DNA of 44,532 bases from Listeria fleischmannii subsp. fleischmannii LU2006-1 (lineage in GTDB: Bacteria > Bacillota > Bacilli > Lactobacillales > Listeriaceae): the NCBI RefSeq assembly GCF_000344175.1, contig NZ_ALWW01000022.1, positions 1-44,532 on the forward strand, read 5' to 3'. The notes under the pieces were generated by a model. The model worked only from the letters and a program-made list of their open reading frames with translations, did not search any database and had not been told where the DNA came from. Below, one piece after another: positions 27,770 through 37,187 of this stretch; position 1 is the first letter of the stretch, and every line of letters begins with the position of its first letter. The translations under genes were made by a program, and so were the position numbers.

Positions 27770-27813
27770 AAAAAGATAGAGAGCAGGAAACACCTGCTCT
27801 CTATCTTTTTTCA
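27768..27813. terminator. Bidirectional terminator between the esterase and mnmM
   Basis: A perfect stem, GATAGAGAGCAGG / CCTGCTCTCTATC, flanked by A6 and T6. It overlaps the 3' end of the minus-strand mnmM gene. Confidence 0.95.
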
Positions 27814-28361
27814 ATGGCCACAACAAACGGCGGATTATTTTGTTGGTTGATAAAACCATACCGAAGAACGTGGAAATCTTTTTGTGGCAAAGATTCTGCG
27901 TATTTTAAAACGGCACTCTTTTCGGCTTTTCCGGCATCATGACCATGGTAGATGACCAAAATGACGATACCTTGTGGCACGAGTTTTTCCAAAACCTGCG
28001 TAATACTTTCAATTGTAGAATCGCTTCTAGTGGTTATTGATTTATCCCCACCAGGCAGGTAACCAAGATTATAGATGGCCGCTTTAATGGGTTCTAGAAC
28101 GTAACGATTGATTTCTGCATGACTTTTTTTAAATAGTTTCACTTGATTCAAGCTATTATTTTCTATAAGTCGCGCGGATGTATGTTCGATTGCTTCCTCT
28201 TGAATATCAAACGCGTAAACTGTACCGTTTGGGCCAACTAAATTGGAAAGGAAGAGTGTGTCATGACCGTTTCCGCAAGTGGCGTCTAGCACCACATCTC
28301 CTGCGAAAACAATCTTTTTTAGTAAGCGATGACTAAAGGGAAGAATACCATCTAAATTCAT
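27801..28361 (-). CDS. mnmM: MnmM (YtqB) tRNA wobble-uridine methyltransferase
   Basis: A class I SAM-dependent methyltransferase of 186 residues with motif I VVLDATCGNGHDT (residues 23-35). It belongs to the YtqB family, described in B. subtilis as MnmM, which methylates the aminomethyl group on tRNA wobble uridine (nm5 to mnm5). Its start overlaps the stop of the radical-SAM gene (ATGA, 28358-28361). The two-gene pair is conserved in Gram-positives that lack MnmC. Confidence 0.88.
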   Translation of the reverse strand: MNLDGILPFSHRLLKKIVFAGDVVLDATCGNGHDTLFLSNLVGPNGTVYAFDIQEEAIEHTSARLIENNSLNQVKLFKKSHAEINRYVLEPIKAAIYNLGYLPGGDKSITTRSDSTIESITQVLEKLVPQGIVILVIYHGHDAGKAEKSAVLKYAESLPQKDFHVLRYGFINQQNNPPFVVAIEKR

Positions 28362-29314
28362 GCTTTTACCCCCGAAAAATATTTGCCTTGGTAGCTATCA
28401 CGCCAAACGAGTTCGCGGTCAATCGCGTTTAACACCTCGAACTTATTTAAGCTCCACATTGGGCCGATTAAATCGCTCGCCCCGCCGTCTCCTGTAATCC
28501 GGTGAATCACCATTTCTTTTGGTAAAAGCTCAAGTTGGTCACAAACGAGATTAATATAGTCTTCTTGCGTCATAAACTCTAGGTCGCCACGCTTATAGTC
28601 CTCTACCATTGGAGTCCCTTTTAAAAGGTGGAGGAGGTGGATTTTAATTCCTTCAACACCACTCTCTGCGACTTTTCGTGCGGTTTCAAGCATCATATCA
28701 GGGGTCTCTTTAGGAAGGCCATTAATGATGTGCGTGCAAACCCGAATCCCTCTTGCATGTAATTTTTCTACCCCTTCTAGATACATATCATAATCGTGTG
28801 CCCGATTAATCAATTTTCCGGTTTCATCATGCGCGGACTGAAGACCAAGTTCTACCCACAAATAAGTACGCTCATTTAGCTCAGCTAAATAATCTACGAC
28901 ATCATCAGGTAAACAATCAGGTCGCGTAGCAATTGAAAGCCCAACGACACCCTCTTCATTCATCACCGTTTCATATTTTTCGCGTAAAACAGAGACGGGG
29001 GCGTGGGTGTTTGTAAAAGCTTGGAAAAATGCGATATATTTACCGTCTTTCCATTTATGGTGCATTTTATTTCGTATATCATCAAATTGGGTTTTTAAAT
29101 CAAATTGGCGATCGCCAGCGAAATCGCCTGAACCAGCTGCACTACAAAATGTACAACCACCACGGGCCACAGTGCCATCACGGTTAGGGCAGTCAAATCC
29201 GCCATCTAATGCTACTTTAAAAATTTTCATACCAAATTGTTTACGAAGACAATAATTCCATGTGTGATAACGCTTATTATCTAGGCTATAAGGAAAGGGA
29301 TTTACTTCTGTCAC
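28358..29314 (-). CDS. mnmL: MnmL (YtqA) radical-SAM tRNA modification protein
   Basis: A 318-residue radical-SAM protein of the TIGR01212 type with cluster cysteines C42, C54 and C57 (CPNRDGTVARGGCTFC), an Elp3-like spacing. In B. subtilis YtqA was named MnmL and acts with MnmM in mnm5s2U formation in tRNA. It is the upstream gene of the minus-strand pair and is translationally coupled to mnmM. Confidence 0.88.
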   Translation of the reverse strand: MTEVNPFPYSLDNKRYHTWNYCLRKQFGMKIFKVALDGGFDCPNRDGTVARGGCTFCSAAGSGDFAGDRQFDLKTQFDDIRNKMHHKWKDGKYIAFFQAFTNTHAPVSVLREKYETVMNEEGVVGLSIATRPDCLPDDVVDYLAELNERTYLWVELGLQSAHDETGKLINRAHDYDMYLEGVEKLHARGIRVCTHIINGLPKETPDMMLETARKVAESGVEGIKIHLLHLLKGTPMVEDYKRGDLEFMTQEDYINLVCDQLELLPKEMVIHRITGDGGASDLIGPMWSLNKFEVLNAIDRELVWRDSYQGKYFSGVKA

Positions 29315-29373
29315 AATACTTCTACTCCTTTATGTTCAATGTGTTTAGTTTACCACAAAATAAACGCTTTAGG

Positions 29374-29402
29374 TTGACGAGGAAAACAAAGTTTGTTATA
29401 TT
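29374..29402 (+). promoter_or_regulatory. Sigma-A promoter of the amino-acid permease gene
   Basis: TTGACG (29374-29379), a 17-nt spacer and TATATT (29397-29402), 58 nt before the start codon. Confidence 0.75.
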
Positions 29403-29460
29403 TATTTTACTTTCTCTTAGTAAAGTGCTAATACATTAAAATGAAAAGGAAGTTTATACG

Positions 29461-30861
29461 ATGTCACAGAAAAAGAAAATGGGCTTTTTTATTTTAACAG
29501 CCCTTGTTATCGGAAATATGATTGGTTCGGGAATTTTTATGCTCCCGCGTCAAATGGCGGAGGTGGCTAGTCCACTTGCTATTTTACTAGCATGGTCCAT
29601 AACGGGACTTGGCGTTCTTATGATTGCGCTTGTTTTTGGAAATTTGGCAGTCAGAAGACCAGATTTAACTAGTGGGGCACAAAGTCATGCTTATGCTTTA
29701 TTTAAAAATCAAAATGCGAAACAGATGGCCGGTTTTATCGCTGTTTGGAGTTACTGGGTAGCGAACTGGGCAGGGAACGTGTCGATTATCACATCATTTG
29801 CCGGTTATTTATCTGTTTTTTTTCCAATATTAAACAGTACTGATACTTTGGTGCAAATCGGAGGCTATAAGCTAGCAGAAGGGCAGCTTATCACTTTTTT
29901 TGTATGTTCGCTCTTGCTTTGGGGCGTTGCCTTCATCATTTCACGCGGCGTAAGTGCAGCAGGAAAAATCAATTTAATTGCCACTATCGCGAAAGTCGTC
30001 GGCTTCTTTTTATTCATCATTATCGCCGTATTTGCCTTTCAATCTGCTAAAATGGGCGCGTTTTACCACCCTGTTTATGACGCGGACGGACTGAAAAATG
30101 GCTTATTGTCGCAGGTAAATAAAGCGGCTATTGTAACACTTTGGGCGTTTATTGGAATCGAATCGGCGATGATGTTTGCCGGCCGTGCTAAGTCTGGCCG
30201 TACTATTCAGGCGGCTACGATTTCGGGGCTTGCCATTTCCGTTTTATTATACATTTCTATATCCGTTTTAACACTAGGACTTATTCCAAAAGAACAGTTA
30301 CTTGGAAGCGCAAGCCCACTTGCTGACGCGCTCAATTCCGTAATTGGAAGTGGCGGTTCAGCCATCATGGCCGTTCTAGCACTTATTTGCCTATTCGGCT
30401 CAACAATTGGTTGGATTATGCTAAGTTCCGAAGCCCCTCATCAGGCTGCAAAAAATGGACTTTTCCTTCCTTATTTAAAAAAAGTGAATCAAAATGGTAC
30501 GCCAGTTCGAGCGCTCGTTCTAACTTGTGTAGCGTCACAGTTATTCATTTTATCTACGCTATCAGGTAGCATTGCTGTCGCCTACGATTTTGTCGTAAAA
30601 GTTTCAACACTTGCCTTTCTGGTGCAGTATTTTATTTCACCTATTTTCCAAATGAAACTAGCATTAACGGGACTCGGCTACGAACATTCTTCGCGTGCAA
30701 AACGTATTATGGATGGGATTATTGCACTACTCGCGCTTATTTATAGTGCATGGATTATTAAAAGCGGCACAGAAAATTTAATCGTGTTCGGCCTAAGTTT
30801 AGGGCTGTTTTTACTTGGTTTTATCCTTTATCCATTAATGAAACGAGGGTTAAACAAATAG
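29461..30861 (+). CDS. APC-superfamily amino acid permease / antiporter
   Basis: A 466-residue membrane protein with about 12 segments. The N-terminal GNMIGSGIFMLPRQMAE is the consensus first helix of the APC basic amino acid/polyamine antiporter subgroup. It may exchange arginine, ornithine, lysine or a related amine, but the substrate cannot be read. Monocistronic: own promoter upstream and a new lipoprotein operon downstream. Start chosen at ATG after AAGGAAG. Confidence 0.88.
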   Translation: MSQKKKMGFFILTALVIGNMIGSGIFMLPRQMAEVASPLAILLAWSITGLGVLMIALVFGNLAVRRPDLTSGAQSHAYALFKNQNAKQMAGFIAVWSYWVANWAGNVSIITSFAGYLSVFFPILNSTDTLVQIGGYKLAEGQLITFFVCSLLLWGVAFIISRGVSAAGKINLIATIAKVVGFFLFIIIAVFAFQSAKMGAFYHPVYDADGLKNGLLSQVNKAAIVTLWAFIGIESAMMFAGRAKSGRTIQAATISGLAISVLLYISISVLTLGLIPKEQLLGSASPLADALNSVIGSGGSAIMAVLALICLFGSTIGWIMLSSEAPHQAAKNGLFLPYLKKVNQNGTPVRALVLTCVASQLFILSTLSGSIAVAYDFVVKVSTLAFLVQYFISPIFQMKLALTGLGYEHSSRAKRIMDGIIALLALIYSAWIIKSGTENLIVFGLSLGLFLLGFILYPLMKRGLNK

Positions 30862-31016
30862 TTGGGGAAGGGCATTAAAATATATTTGTAAATTGATTAA
30901 ATCTCTTTTTTATAGTAGGATGAAAATGTAGGACTAAATACTTAAATCGTGAAAACGGACTTCGTTTCTGTAGAATGAATGTCCCAACATTTGAACATCT
31001 TCTGGAGGAACATAAA

Positions 31017-31895
31017 ATGCTAAAAAAAATGTTTTTTTTCACACTTCTATGTATTGTATTAATCATTTCTGCTTGTTCTAAAAAACAGAATAATGTAGGA
31101 AGCTATCAAAATGAGGTGAATAGTCAAACTAATCTCATTTATGATGGTGCTAAGTTAGTTAAATTTGATATGTCCGCAAAATCAGCTATAGAACCTTGGG
31201 ATACACGTAGTAATCAATTTCAATATACATTTGCAGATTCGGATGAATACATAACATCAGGGAATTCAGGAACAAATGATTTTGAAATTCTAGAAAAGTC
31301 GGATAATGATTATAAGAGTGTCTATCATTTAAAAGATGATGAAGAGGCTCTTTTTCCTTTGGCCAAAATAGGCGATGAGTATCTAATAATGGTTGTTACA
31401 TATTCCAATCATACAAGTGAACTTGTTGATTTATTGGAGATAGATAGGTATGGAAAAATTAAAAAAATGAATTTAAAATTAAGCAATAAAGCGAAAAATG
31501 TTTTTTCAGGCATTTCATCATCAAGTGGGGATGTTTATGTACTTGTGAATGAGAATGATATGGCAAACCTTTATAAAACTAACCAAATGCTATCTGAATT
31601 TGATTTAATTGCAACGGATGTAGGTGAGAGTGATCTTAGCTTTTATAAAGACGAGATTGTTTATATTAAAAAGGATGACTTGTATAGTGGTGCAAAACGA
31701 ATAAAAAAATTAGATGAAGGAACTGTATCAGCAAAAGTTATTGCAGATAAATATATTTTGCAAGTTATGGCCAACGGGTCATTTACAGTAGAGGACATAG
31801 TAACAAATCGTACTTTGCTTCAGCATAACGATTTCTTAGGCTATCAAGAAGATAATAAAAAAATAAATTTTTTTTACAATCGACAATATTTATGA
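31017..31895 (+). CDS. Lipoprotein of unknown function, partner of an ABC system
   Basis: From the ATG at 31017 (7 nt after TGGAGGAAC) it is a 292-residue protein with a signal peptide and lipobox IISAC (C20). An earlier in-frame ATG at 30975 has no ribosome binding site. The rest is soluble, rich in D/K/S, and alternates short hydrophobic strands with turns (for example DEYITSGNSGTNDFEIL, GDEYLIMVVTYSN), which resembles a beta-propeller-like or all-beta extracellular sensor; I do not recognise the family. It is AT-rich compared with core neighbours and is followed by an ABC ATPase and a permease in one operon. Confidence 0.75.
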   Translation: MLKKMFFFTLLCIVLIISACSKKQNNVGSYQNEVNSQTNLIYDGAKLVKFDMSAKSAIEPWDTRSNQFQYTFADSDEYITSGNSGTNDFEILEKSDNDYKSVYHLKDDEEALFPLAKIGDEYLIMVVTYSNHTSELVDLLEIDRYGKIKKMNLKLSNKAKNVFSGISSSSGDVYVLVNENDMANLYKTNQMLSEFDLIATDVGESDLSFYKDEIVYIKKDDLYSGAKRIKKLDEGTVSAKVIADKYILQVMANGSFTVEDIVTNRTLLQHNDFLGYQEDNKKINFFYNRQYL

Positions 31896-31916
31896 ACTAG
31901 GTGGAGGAACACGAAA

Positions 31917-32513
31917 ATGATAAAATTAATAGATGTTAAAAAAAAGTTTCGTGCTGCCGGATTAGAAAATGTATCATTTGAGTTGCCACATCATGGCTTG
32001 TGTATTTTATATGGCAAAAGTGGCAGTGGAAAAACAACAATATTGAATTTGTTAGCTTCATTAGATAAACCAGATGATGGTGAAGTGATAATGGATGATT
32101 ACACTGTTACTTATATGATGCAAACTGACATGCTTTTTCATAATTTAACCGTAAAAGAAAATTTACTGATTAAGTTAAATGCAACAACAGTGCCTGAGGG
32201 GCACTTTGAATGTGAAATGTTAAACTTATGCGTGTTATTAGGTATTGAAAGCCTTTTAGATGAGCGGATTTCGGTGATATCAGGCGGAGAAAAACAACGA
32301 GTGGCATTTGCACGAACGCTGCTTGGGGACTTCCAGTTGCTACTTTTAGACGAACCAACTTCCGAGCTTGATGCGCATAACAAGATGGTCATTATGAAAT
32401 ATCTTAAATCATTATCTCAAGAAAAATTAGTTATTATTGCTAGCCATGATAATGAAATTAAATGCTTCGCAGATCAAGTAATCATCATGAAGGATGGGCA
32501 GGTAAATGAATAG
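31917..32513 (+). CDS. ABC transporter ATPase, LolD/MacB-like
   Basis: A compact 198-residue ATPase with every motif: Walker A GKSGSGKTT (33-41), Q-loop Q69, signature ISGGEKQ (121-127), Walker B LLLLDEP (141-147), H-loop H177. The nearest general type is the LolD/MacB/FtsE group that drives mechanotransmission rather than import. GGTGGAGG precedes the ATG. Its end overlaps the permease start by 8 nt. Confidence 0.92.
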   Translation: MIKLIDVKKKFRAAGLENVSFELPHHGLCILYGKSGSGKTTILNLLASLDKPDDGEVIMDDYTVTYMMQTDMLFHNLTVKENLLIKLNATTVPEGHFECEMLNLCVLLGIESLLDERISVISGGEKQRVAFARTLLGDFQLLLLDEPTSELDAHNKMVIMKYLKSLSQEKLVIIASHDNEIKCFADQVIIMKDGQVNE

Positions 32514-33699
32514 AAAATTAGTTGTGCGTTTGTTTAGAAAGAAAACTTATCAATCCCTACAATTATCACGAATTATTTTCATCTTTTCTATTTTGATTGT
32601 GAATTGTATATTATTATATTTAGTCAATCAATACTTTCAGATTAATCAAGATTATTTGAATAACAACAATGTGAAAGTGATTGAAATTTTGAGTAAGACG
32701 CAAGAAAACATGAATAGAGAAGTCGAAAGTGATGATATAGAAAGAATAAATGAAAATTTAAAAGAGGAGGATTTGAAAGAAAAAGGGATGGCCTACCCGG
32801 TTTATAGTCTGAAAATAGGAATAGAAGTTCCTTATGATAAGCAGACTGTTTTTGTAACAGGCATAGATAAAAGAATAGATTTTTTAATTGGTGATCACAT
32901 AGATTTGAAAAATGGAACCATGGCTGTTGAAAAATTGGAAAGTTCAACACTCCCTCTAAAAGTACCAGTGATTGAAGAAAAAAATGGTGGCGTAAGTTCT
33001 GATGAGTCTCGAACCATAAATTACAAAGTCCTTCAAGGCGTAAAGCCTGACAATGCGCTGTTCATTAATTCCACGCCCTTCCATCGTTCATATGTCAACT
33101 TGAATGAATTTGATAAATTATTAAACGTGATATACGCAAAAAGCGAGAATGATTTAGCTTATGATAAAGAACAAAATTTGGAGAAAATTATTGTTTATGT
33201 AAATGAGGCGACGGATGTTGATCAAATGGGAGCTGTTTTGAAAAAGTGGGGGTATGACACTAGTTACGCATTTAGTCATTTTGCTAACTTTACAGCTAAT
33301 TTAAGAACAGGAGAGATATTAGTAGTTGGTTTAGGAAGTATCATTTTGCTAGCTTCTATTATTAGTATCATTTTTCTAACCTTTCATTTTTTAAATGCGA
33401 ATAAAAAAGAAATAGCCATCTTGAAGTTAAACAACTATCAAAATAACGACATTTCATATATTTATATAAACATTATTGGTCGTAATTATGGATTAGGTTT
33501 ACTAATAAGTTCTATCATTTTTATAACATTAGCCCTATTGCCGCTTTTTGAAGTTCCTTACTATATTGTACCAAGCATTATCGTAGCGGATATATTGTTA
33601 TATGGATTGATTTTGATGATTGTCTATTTTTTGAAGATTAACAAATTGGTTAAAACAAACTTGCTTACACTTATGAAGAAGGATAGAGAATTTGATTAA
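32506..33699 (+). CDS. FtsX/MacB-like ABC permease with large extracytoplasmic domain
   Basis: A 397-residue protein with one N-terminal membrane segment (about 22-44), about 220 extracytoplasmic residues rich in charged amino acids, then three C-terminal segments (about 271-296, 320-343, 352-373) with the typical ANKKEIAILKLNN cytoplasmic loop. This topology is MacB/LolC-type. It resembles permeases annotated near bacteriocin loci (DUF1430-like), but I am not sure. It forms an operon with the lipoprotein and ATPase; a role in peptide export, resistance or signal response is inference. Confidence 0.8.
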   Translation: MNRKLVVRLFRKKTYQSLQLSRIIFIFSILIVNCILLYLVNQYFQINQDYLNNNNVKVIEILSKTQENMNREVESDDIERINENLKEEDLKEKGMAYPVYSLKIGIEVPYDKQTVFVTGIDKRIDFLIGDHIDLKNGTMAVEKLESSTLPLKVPVIEEKNGGVSSDESRTINYKVLQGVKPDNALFINSTPFHRSYVNLNEFDKLLNVIYAKSENDLAYDKEQNLEKIIVYVNEATDVDQMGAVLKKWGYDTSYAFSHFANFTANLRTGEILVVGLGSIILLASIISIIFLTFHFLNANKKEIAILKLNNYQNNDISYIYINIIGRNYGLGLLISSIIFITLALLPLFEVPYYIVPSIIVADILLYGLILMIVYFLKINKLVKTNLLTLMKKDREFD

Positions 33700-33709
33700 A
33701 AGGGGAGTC

Positions 33710-33738
33710 TTGCCAAAAATATAAAAATCAGCTACAAT
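33710..33738 (+). promoter_or_regulatory. Sigma-A promoter of leuS
   Basis: TTGCCA (33710-33715), a 17-nt spacer and TACAAT (33733-33738). It precedes the T-box leader. Confidence 0.82.
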
Positions 33739-33744
33739 GAAGCT

Positions 33745-33985
33745 AACTTCAAATTGAGATGTGATAAAAGGAGTAGTACTCTATTTTCTTTTGATTAGAG
33801 AGTCAGCGGTTGGTGCAAGCTGAACAAAAGAACGGACGAACTTGCCTTTACAAATAATCGCACGTTCTCCGCGTTAAGGATGTTAAAGTTGAGTGAATGT
33901 CACTAATTTGGGTGGTACCGCGGAAGCAGCGTCTTTCGTCCCATAGCAGTTTATGCTATCGGGGCGGAAGGCTTTTTATTTTGTG
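33745..33985 (+). promoter_or_regulatory. T-box leader of leuS (leucine specifier)
   Basis: The T-box signature GGGTGGTACCGCGG (33910-33923) is complete. Upstream stem I has the AGTAG motif and a candidate specifier loop ACGAACTTGCC with CTT (Leu) at 33841-33843. A terminator (33931-33977) overlaps the antiterminator sequence. Uncharged tRNA-Leu would bind and allow leuS transcription. Confidence 0.93.
33931..33979 (+). terminator. T-box-controlled terminator before leuS
   Basis: GTCTTTCGTCCC pairs with GGGGCGGAAGGC (with G-U pairs) and ATAGCA / TGCTAT extends the hairpin. TTTTT follows. Confidence 0.88.
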
Positions 33986-34019
33986 CATCTTAAAAAACAG
34001 GTAAAGAGAGGGAGAAAAT

Positions 34020-36431
34020 ATGAGTTTTAATCATAAAGTAGTTGAACCAAAATGGCAAAAGTATTGGGATGAGAAAAAAACATTCCGTACAACGGAAGAT
34101 GCTGAAAAAGAAAATTTTTATGCACTCGATATGTTTCCATATCCGTCAGGCGCAGGACTTCATGTTGGTCATCCAGAGGGATATACTGCGACCGATATTT
34201 TATCCCGTATGAAACGGGCACAGGGGTATAACGTGCTTCATCCGATGGGGTGGGATGCTTTTGGGTTACCGGCAGAGCAGTATGCGATTGACACAGGGAA
34301 TGACCCTGCTCTATTTACGGCACATAATATTGAAAATTTCACACGTCAAATTAAATCACTTGGTTTTTCTTATGATTGGGATCGTGAAATTAATACAACG
34401 GATCCAGATTATTATAAGTGGACACAATGGATTTTTGAAAAATTATATGAAAAAGGGCTTGCTTATGAAGCGGAAGTGGCTGTTAACTGGTGTCCGGCGC
34501 TTGGAACTGTTCTCGCTAATGAAGAAGTGATTGACGGGAAAAGCGAGCGCGGGGGCTATCCTGTTTTTCGGAAACCAATGCGTCAATGGATGCTTAAAAT
34601 TACCGCCTATGCAGATCGTTTGTTAGATGATTTGGAATTAGTAGATTGGCCTGAAAATATTAAAGATATGCAACGAAATTGGATTGGGAAATCAGTTGGG
34701 GCCGAAGTTAAATTTGATATTTTAGATACAGATTTCTCTTTTGGAGTGTTTACTACCCGCCCTGATACGCTATTTGGTTCGACTTATGCGGTTTTAGCAC
34801 CTGAACACGATTTAGTTGATCAAATTACGACAGCTGAACAAAAGGATGCTGTTCTTGCGTATCAGAAAAAAGTGGAATTAAAAAGTGAACTAGAACGTAC
34901 GGATTTAGCCAAAGAAAAAACGGGTGTGTTCACAGGGGCTTACGCCATTAATCCTGTTAATGGTCTTAAAATGCCGATTTGGATTGCGGATTACGTTTTA
35001 ATTCAATATGGTACGGGTGCTGTTATGGCTGTACCGGGGCATGATGAGCGTGATCATGAATTTGCGAAAAGATTTGATTTACCGATTGTGGAAGTTGTAA
35101 AAGGTGGTCAAGTTTCCGAGGCTGCATACAGCGGTGACGGGGAGCATGTTAATTCTGACTTTTTGAATGGTTTAAATCAAGCGGATGCGATTACTAAAAT
35201 GTGCGACTGGCTTGAAAATGAGGGAGCAGGTAGCCGTAAAACGACCTATCGTTTGCGTGATTGGCTTTTTAGTCGTCAACGTTATTGGGGCGAACCGATT
35301 CCGGTTATTCACTGGGAGGACGGGGAAACAACACTTGTCCCTGAAAATGAGTTGCCGCTTTTACTTCCAAAAGCTACTGAAATCAAGCCATCTGGAACAG
35401 GCGAATCTCCACTTGCTAATTTGACAGATTGGGTTAATGTGGTCGATGAATCCGGTCGGAAAGGACGCCGAGAAACGAATACGATGCCGCAGTGGGCGGG
35501 CTCTAGCTGGTATTTCTTACGTTATATTGATCCTAAAAATGCGGATAAAATTGCCGATCCTGAAAAATTAAAAGCTTGGTTACCTGTGGATGTGTATATT
35601 GGTGGTGCGGAACATGCCGTTCTTCACTTGCTTTATGCACGTTTCTGGCATAAATTCTTATATGATATTGGGGTTGTTCCAACAAAAGAGCCTTTCCAAA
35701 AGCTGTTTAACCAAGGAATGATTTTAGGCGGGAATAATGAAAAAATGTCGAAATCTCGCGGAAATGTGGTTAATCCTGATGAAGTAGTCGAGAAATACGG
35801 TGCGGACACACTTCGTCTTTATGAAATGTTTATGGGGCCTCTAGAAGCTTCTATTGCTTGGAGTGAAAACGGACTTGAGGGTGCGCGTAAGTTCCTTGAT
35901 CGGGTGTATCGACTTTTTGTTGCAGAAGATGGCGATTTGCAAAGTAAAATAACAACAGAAAATGATGGGAAACTTGAAAAAGCGTACCATCAAATGGTCA
36001 AAAATATAACAAACGATTACGAAAATCTACGTTTTAATACTGGAATTTCGGCATTAATGATTTTTGTAAATGAAGCCTATAAAGCTGATGCAGTACCAAA
36101 AGAATATGCGGAAGGTTTTGTTAAGCTACTTGCGCCAATTGCACCACATCTTGGGGAAGAATTATGGTCTATTCTCGGACATACGGAATCGATTGCCTAC
36201 GAATCATGGCCTACATTTGATGAAACTAAATTAGTAGAAGATGAAGTAGAAATTGTTATCCAAGTGAATGGGAAAGTGAAGGCAAAGGCCATTGTTGCAA
36301 AAACTATGCCAAAAGAAGAATTAGAGGAGTTCGCTAAGCAAAATGAGCGTATCCAAGCAGAATTAGTAGGAAAAACAATTCGTAAAGTGATTGCGGTTCC
36401 TGGAAAACTTGTTAATATTGTAGCGAATTAA
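34020..36431 (+). CDS. leuS: Leucyl-tRNA synthetase LeuS
   Basis: Class I aminoacyl-tRNA synthetase that charges tRNA-Leu. 803 residues, normal for bacterial LeuS. It has the HIGH-type motif HVGH (48-51), an editing domain with [14 protein letters not shown] and [20 protein letters not shown] at 575-579 and the anticodon-binding C-terminal region. Start after GAGAGGGAG. Controlled by a T-box leader with a leucine codon. Confidence 0.98.
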   Translation: MSFNHKVVEPKWQKYWDEKKTFRTTEDAEKENFYALDMFPYPSGAGLHVGHPEGYTATDILSRMKRAQGYNVLHPMGWDAFGLPAEQYAIDTGNDPALFTAHNIENFTRQIKSLGFSYDWDREINTTDPDYYKWTQWIFEKLYEKGLAYEAEVAVNWCPALGTVLANEEVIDGKSERGGYPVFRKPMRQWMLKITAYADRLLDDLELVDWPENIKDMQRNWIGKSVGAEVKFDILDTDFSFGVFTTRPDTLFGSTYAVLAPEHDLVDQITTAEQKDAVLAYQKKVELKSELERTDLAKEKTGVFTGAYAINPVNGLKMPIWIADYVLIQYGTGAVMAVPGHDERDHEFAKRFDLPIVEVVKGGQVSEAAYSGDGEHVNSDFLNGLNQADAITKMCDWLENEGAGSRKTTYRLRDWLFSRQRYWGEPIPVIHWEDGETTLVPENELPLLLPKATEIKPSGTGESPLANLTDWVNVVDESGRKGRRETNTMPQWAGSSWYFLRYIDPKNADKIADPEKLKAWLPVDVYIGGAEHAVLHLLYARFWHKFLYDIGVVPTKEPFQKLFNQGMILGGNNEKMSKSRGNVVNPDEVVEKYGADTLRLYEMFMGPLEASIAWSENGLEGARKFLDRVYRLFVAEDGDLQSKITTENDGKLEKAYHQMVKNITNDYENLRFNTGISALMIFVNEAYKADAVPKEYAEGFVKLLAPIAPHLGEELWSILGHTESIAYESWPTFDETKLVEDEVEIVIQVNGKVKAKAIVAKTMPKEELEEFAKQNERIQAELVGKTIRKVIAVPGKLVNIVAN

Positions 36432-36459
36432 AAAGAGGGGCTACCCCCTCTTTTTTTAA
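36431..36459. terminator. Terminator of leuS
   Basis: AAAAAGAGGGG / CCCCTCTTTTTTT hairpin with a 3-4 nt loop. It can also end the minus-strand gene at 36497-36742. Confidence 0.92.
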
Positions 36460-36496
36460 TTGTATAATCCGGCCTCACGAATTTGTGTTTGTTCTT

Positions 36497-36742
36497 TTAT
36501 CTATTTAGTTTGTTTATGAGTTGATTGCCTCTTTTAGTTAAATAATAAGTACTTGCTTCATTTGTTGAAAATGATTCCAAAACGAATTTATAATGAACAA
36601 ATGTGGTTAAAATACTTTTTATTGCCTCATAGGGATAGAGGTTTAATACACGAGGTATCTTTGAATTAGAAATAGTGATTTTACTTCCTTTGTCTAAATA
36701 CATCAACAGTTGATATGCGCATTGCTTGTTTGTTTCATTCAT
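36497..36742 (-). CDS. Hypothetical protein, 81 residues
   Basis: Small, basic, soluble protein with MNETNKQCAYQLLMYLDKGSKITISNSKIPRVLNL at its N-terminus and a C-terminal YYLTKRGNQLINKLNR, a wing-like end often seen in small winged-helix DNA-binding proteins. The ribosome binding site AGAAGG lies 9 nt before the ATG. I do not recognise the family; a transcription regulator is possible. Confidence 0.55.
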   Translation of the reverse strand: MNETNKQCAYQLLMYLDKGSKITISNSKIPRVLNLYPYEAIKSILTTFVHYKFVLESFSTNEASTYYLTKRGNQLINKLNR

Positions 36743-37028
36743 CTACAATAACCTTCTTTCGATAAGCGTTTTGACTGTAAGGCCGGTTCAAGTGCTTTAC
36801 TATGAAAGGTTATTAAATTGACTATAGCATGATAAAATTGTCGAAAAAAACCGAGTAAGCTCTTTTTTAAAAAGGAAAGAGCGTTTTTTATAGGAAAGCT
36901 ATAAACTTTTTGTTTACATTTTCTAAGACGCGTAGGATGGGTGAAGGGGCAGAAAACATTGCAACTTTGCCTTATAACTAGAATTGTTAGTAAAGTGGAT
37001 GACGAGTGCAAGAGAAAAGGAAGATATA
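36743..37028. other. 286-nt intergenic stretch with an orphan hairpin
   Basis: No convincing gene. A terminator-like hairpin on the plus strand (GCTCTTT 36859-36865 / AAAGAGC 36876-36882, then GTTTTTT) has no gene ahead of it on that strand. A TG-N-TAAAAT extended -10-like box lies at 36830-36838, so a transcript of about 45-50 nt is conceivable. A 90-codon open frame on the minus strand here has unlikely composition and is not called. Confidence 0.4.
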
Positions 37029-37058
37029 TTGACTATCTCCCTTGATTTATGGTATATT
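37029..37058 (+). promoter_or_regulatory. Sigma-A promoter of rpsB
   Basis: TTGACT (37029-37034), an 18-nt spacer and TATATT (37053-37058). It leaves a leader of about 120 nt before rpsB. Confidence 0.75.
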
Positions 37059-37187
37059 TACTAATAGTGTTAAATCACACACGTATCGGGACAAATGAGA
37101 GGGTGCTTGATTTTTCAAGTCTGTCAGTTGGTTGATCGATTACGGAGGGCGACTTGTCGCAAAAATAAAACCATAGGAGGGAATAAC

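Noticed and set aside
31017-33699. BceAB-type bacitracin resistance module
   Set aside because: The permease has only four membrane segments, not ten, and no two-component system is adjacent.
36739-37011. 90-codon open frame on the minus strand before rpsB
   Set aside because: Odd composition, it spans the orphan hairpin, and no ribosome binding site supports it; the 81-codon frame next to it is better supported.
37095-37187. N-terminal extension of ribosomal protein S2
   Set aside because: The true start at 37188 has AGGAGGG and the conserved [13 protein letters not shown]; the extension is the untranslated leader.
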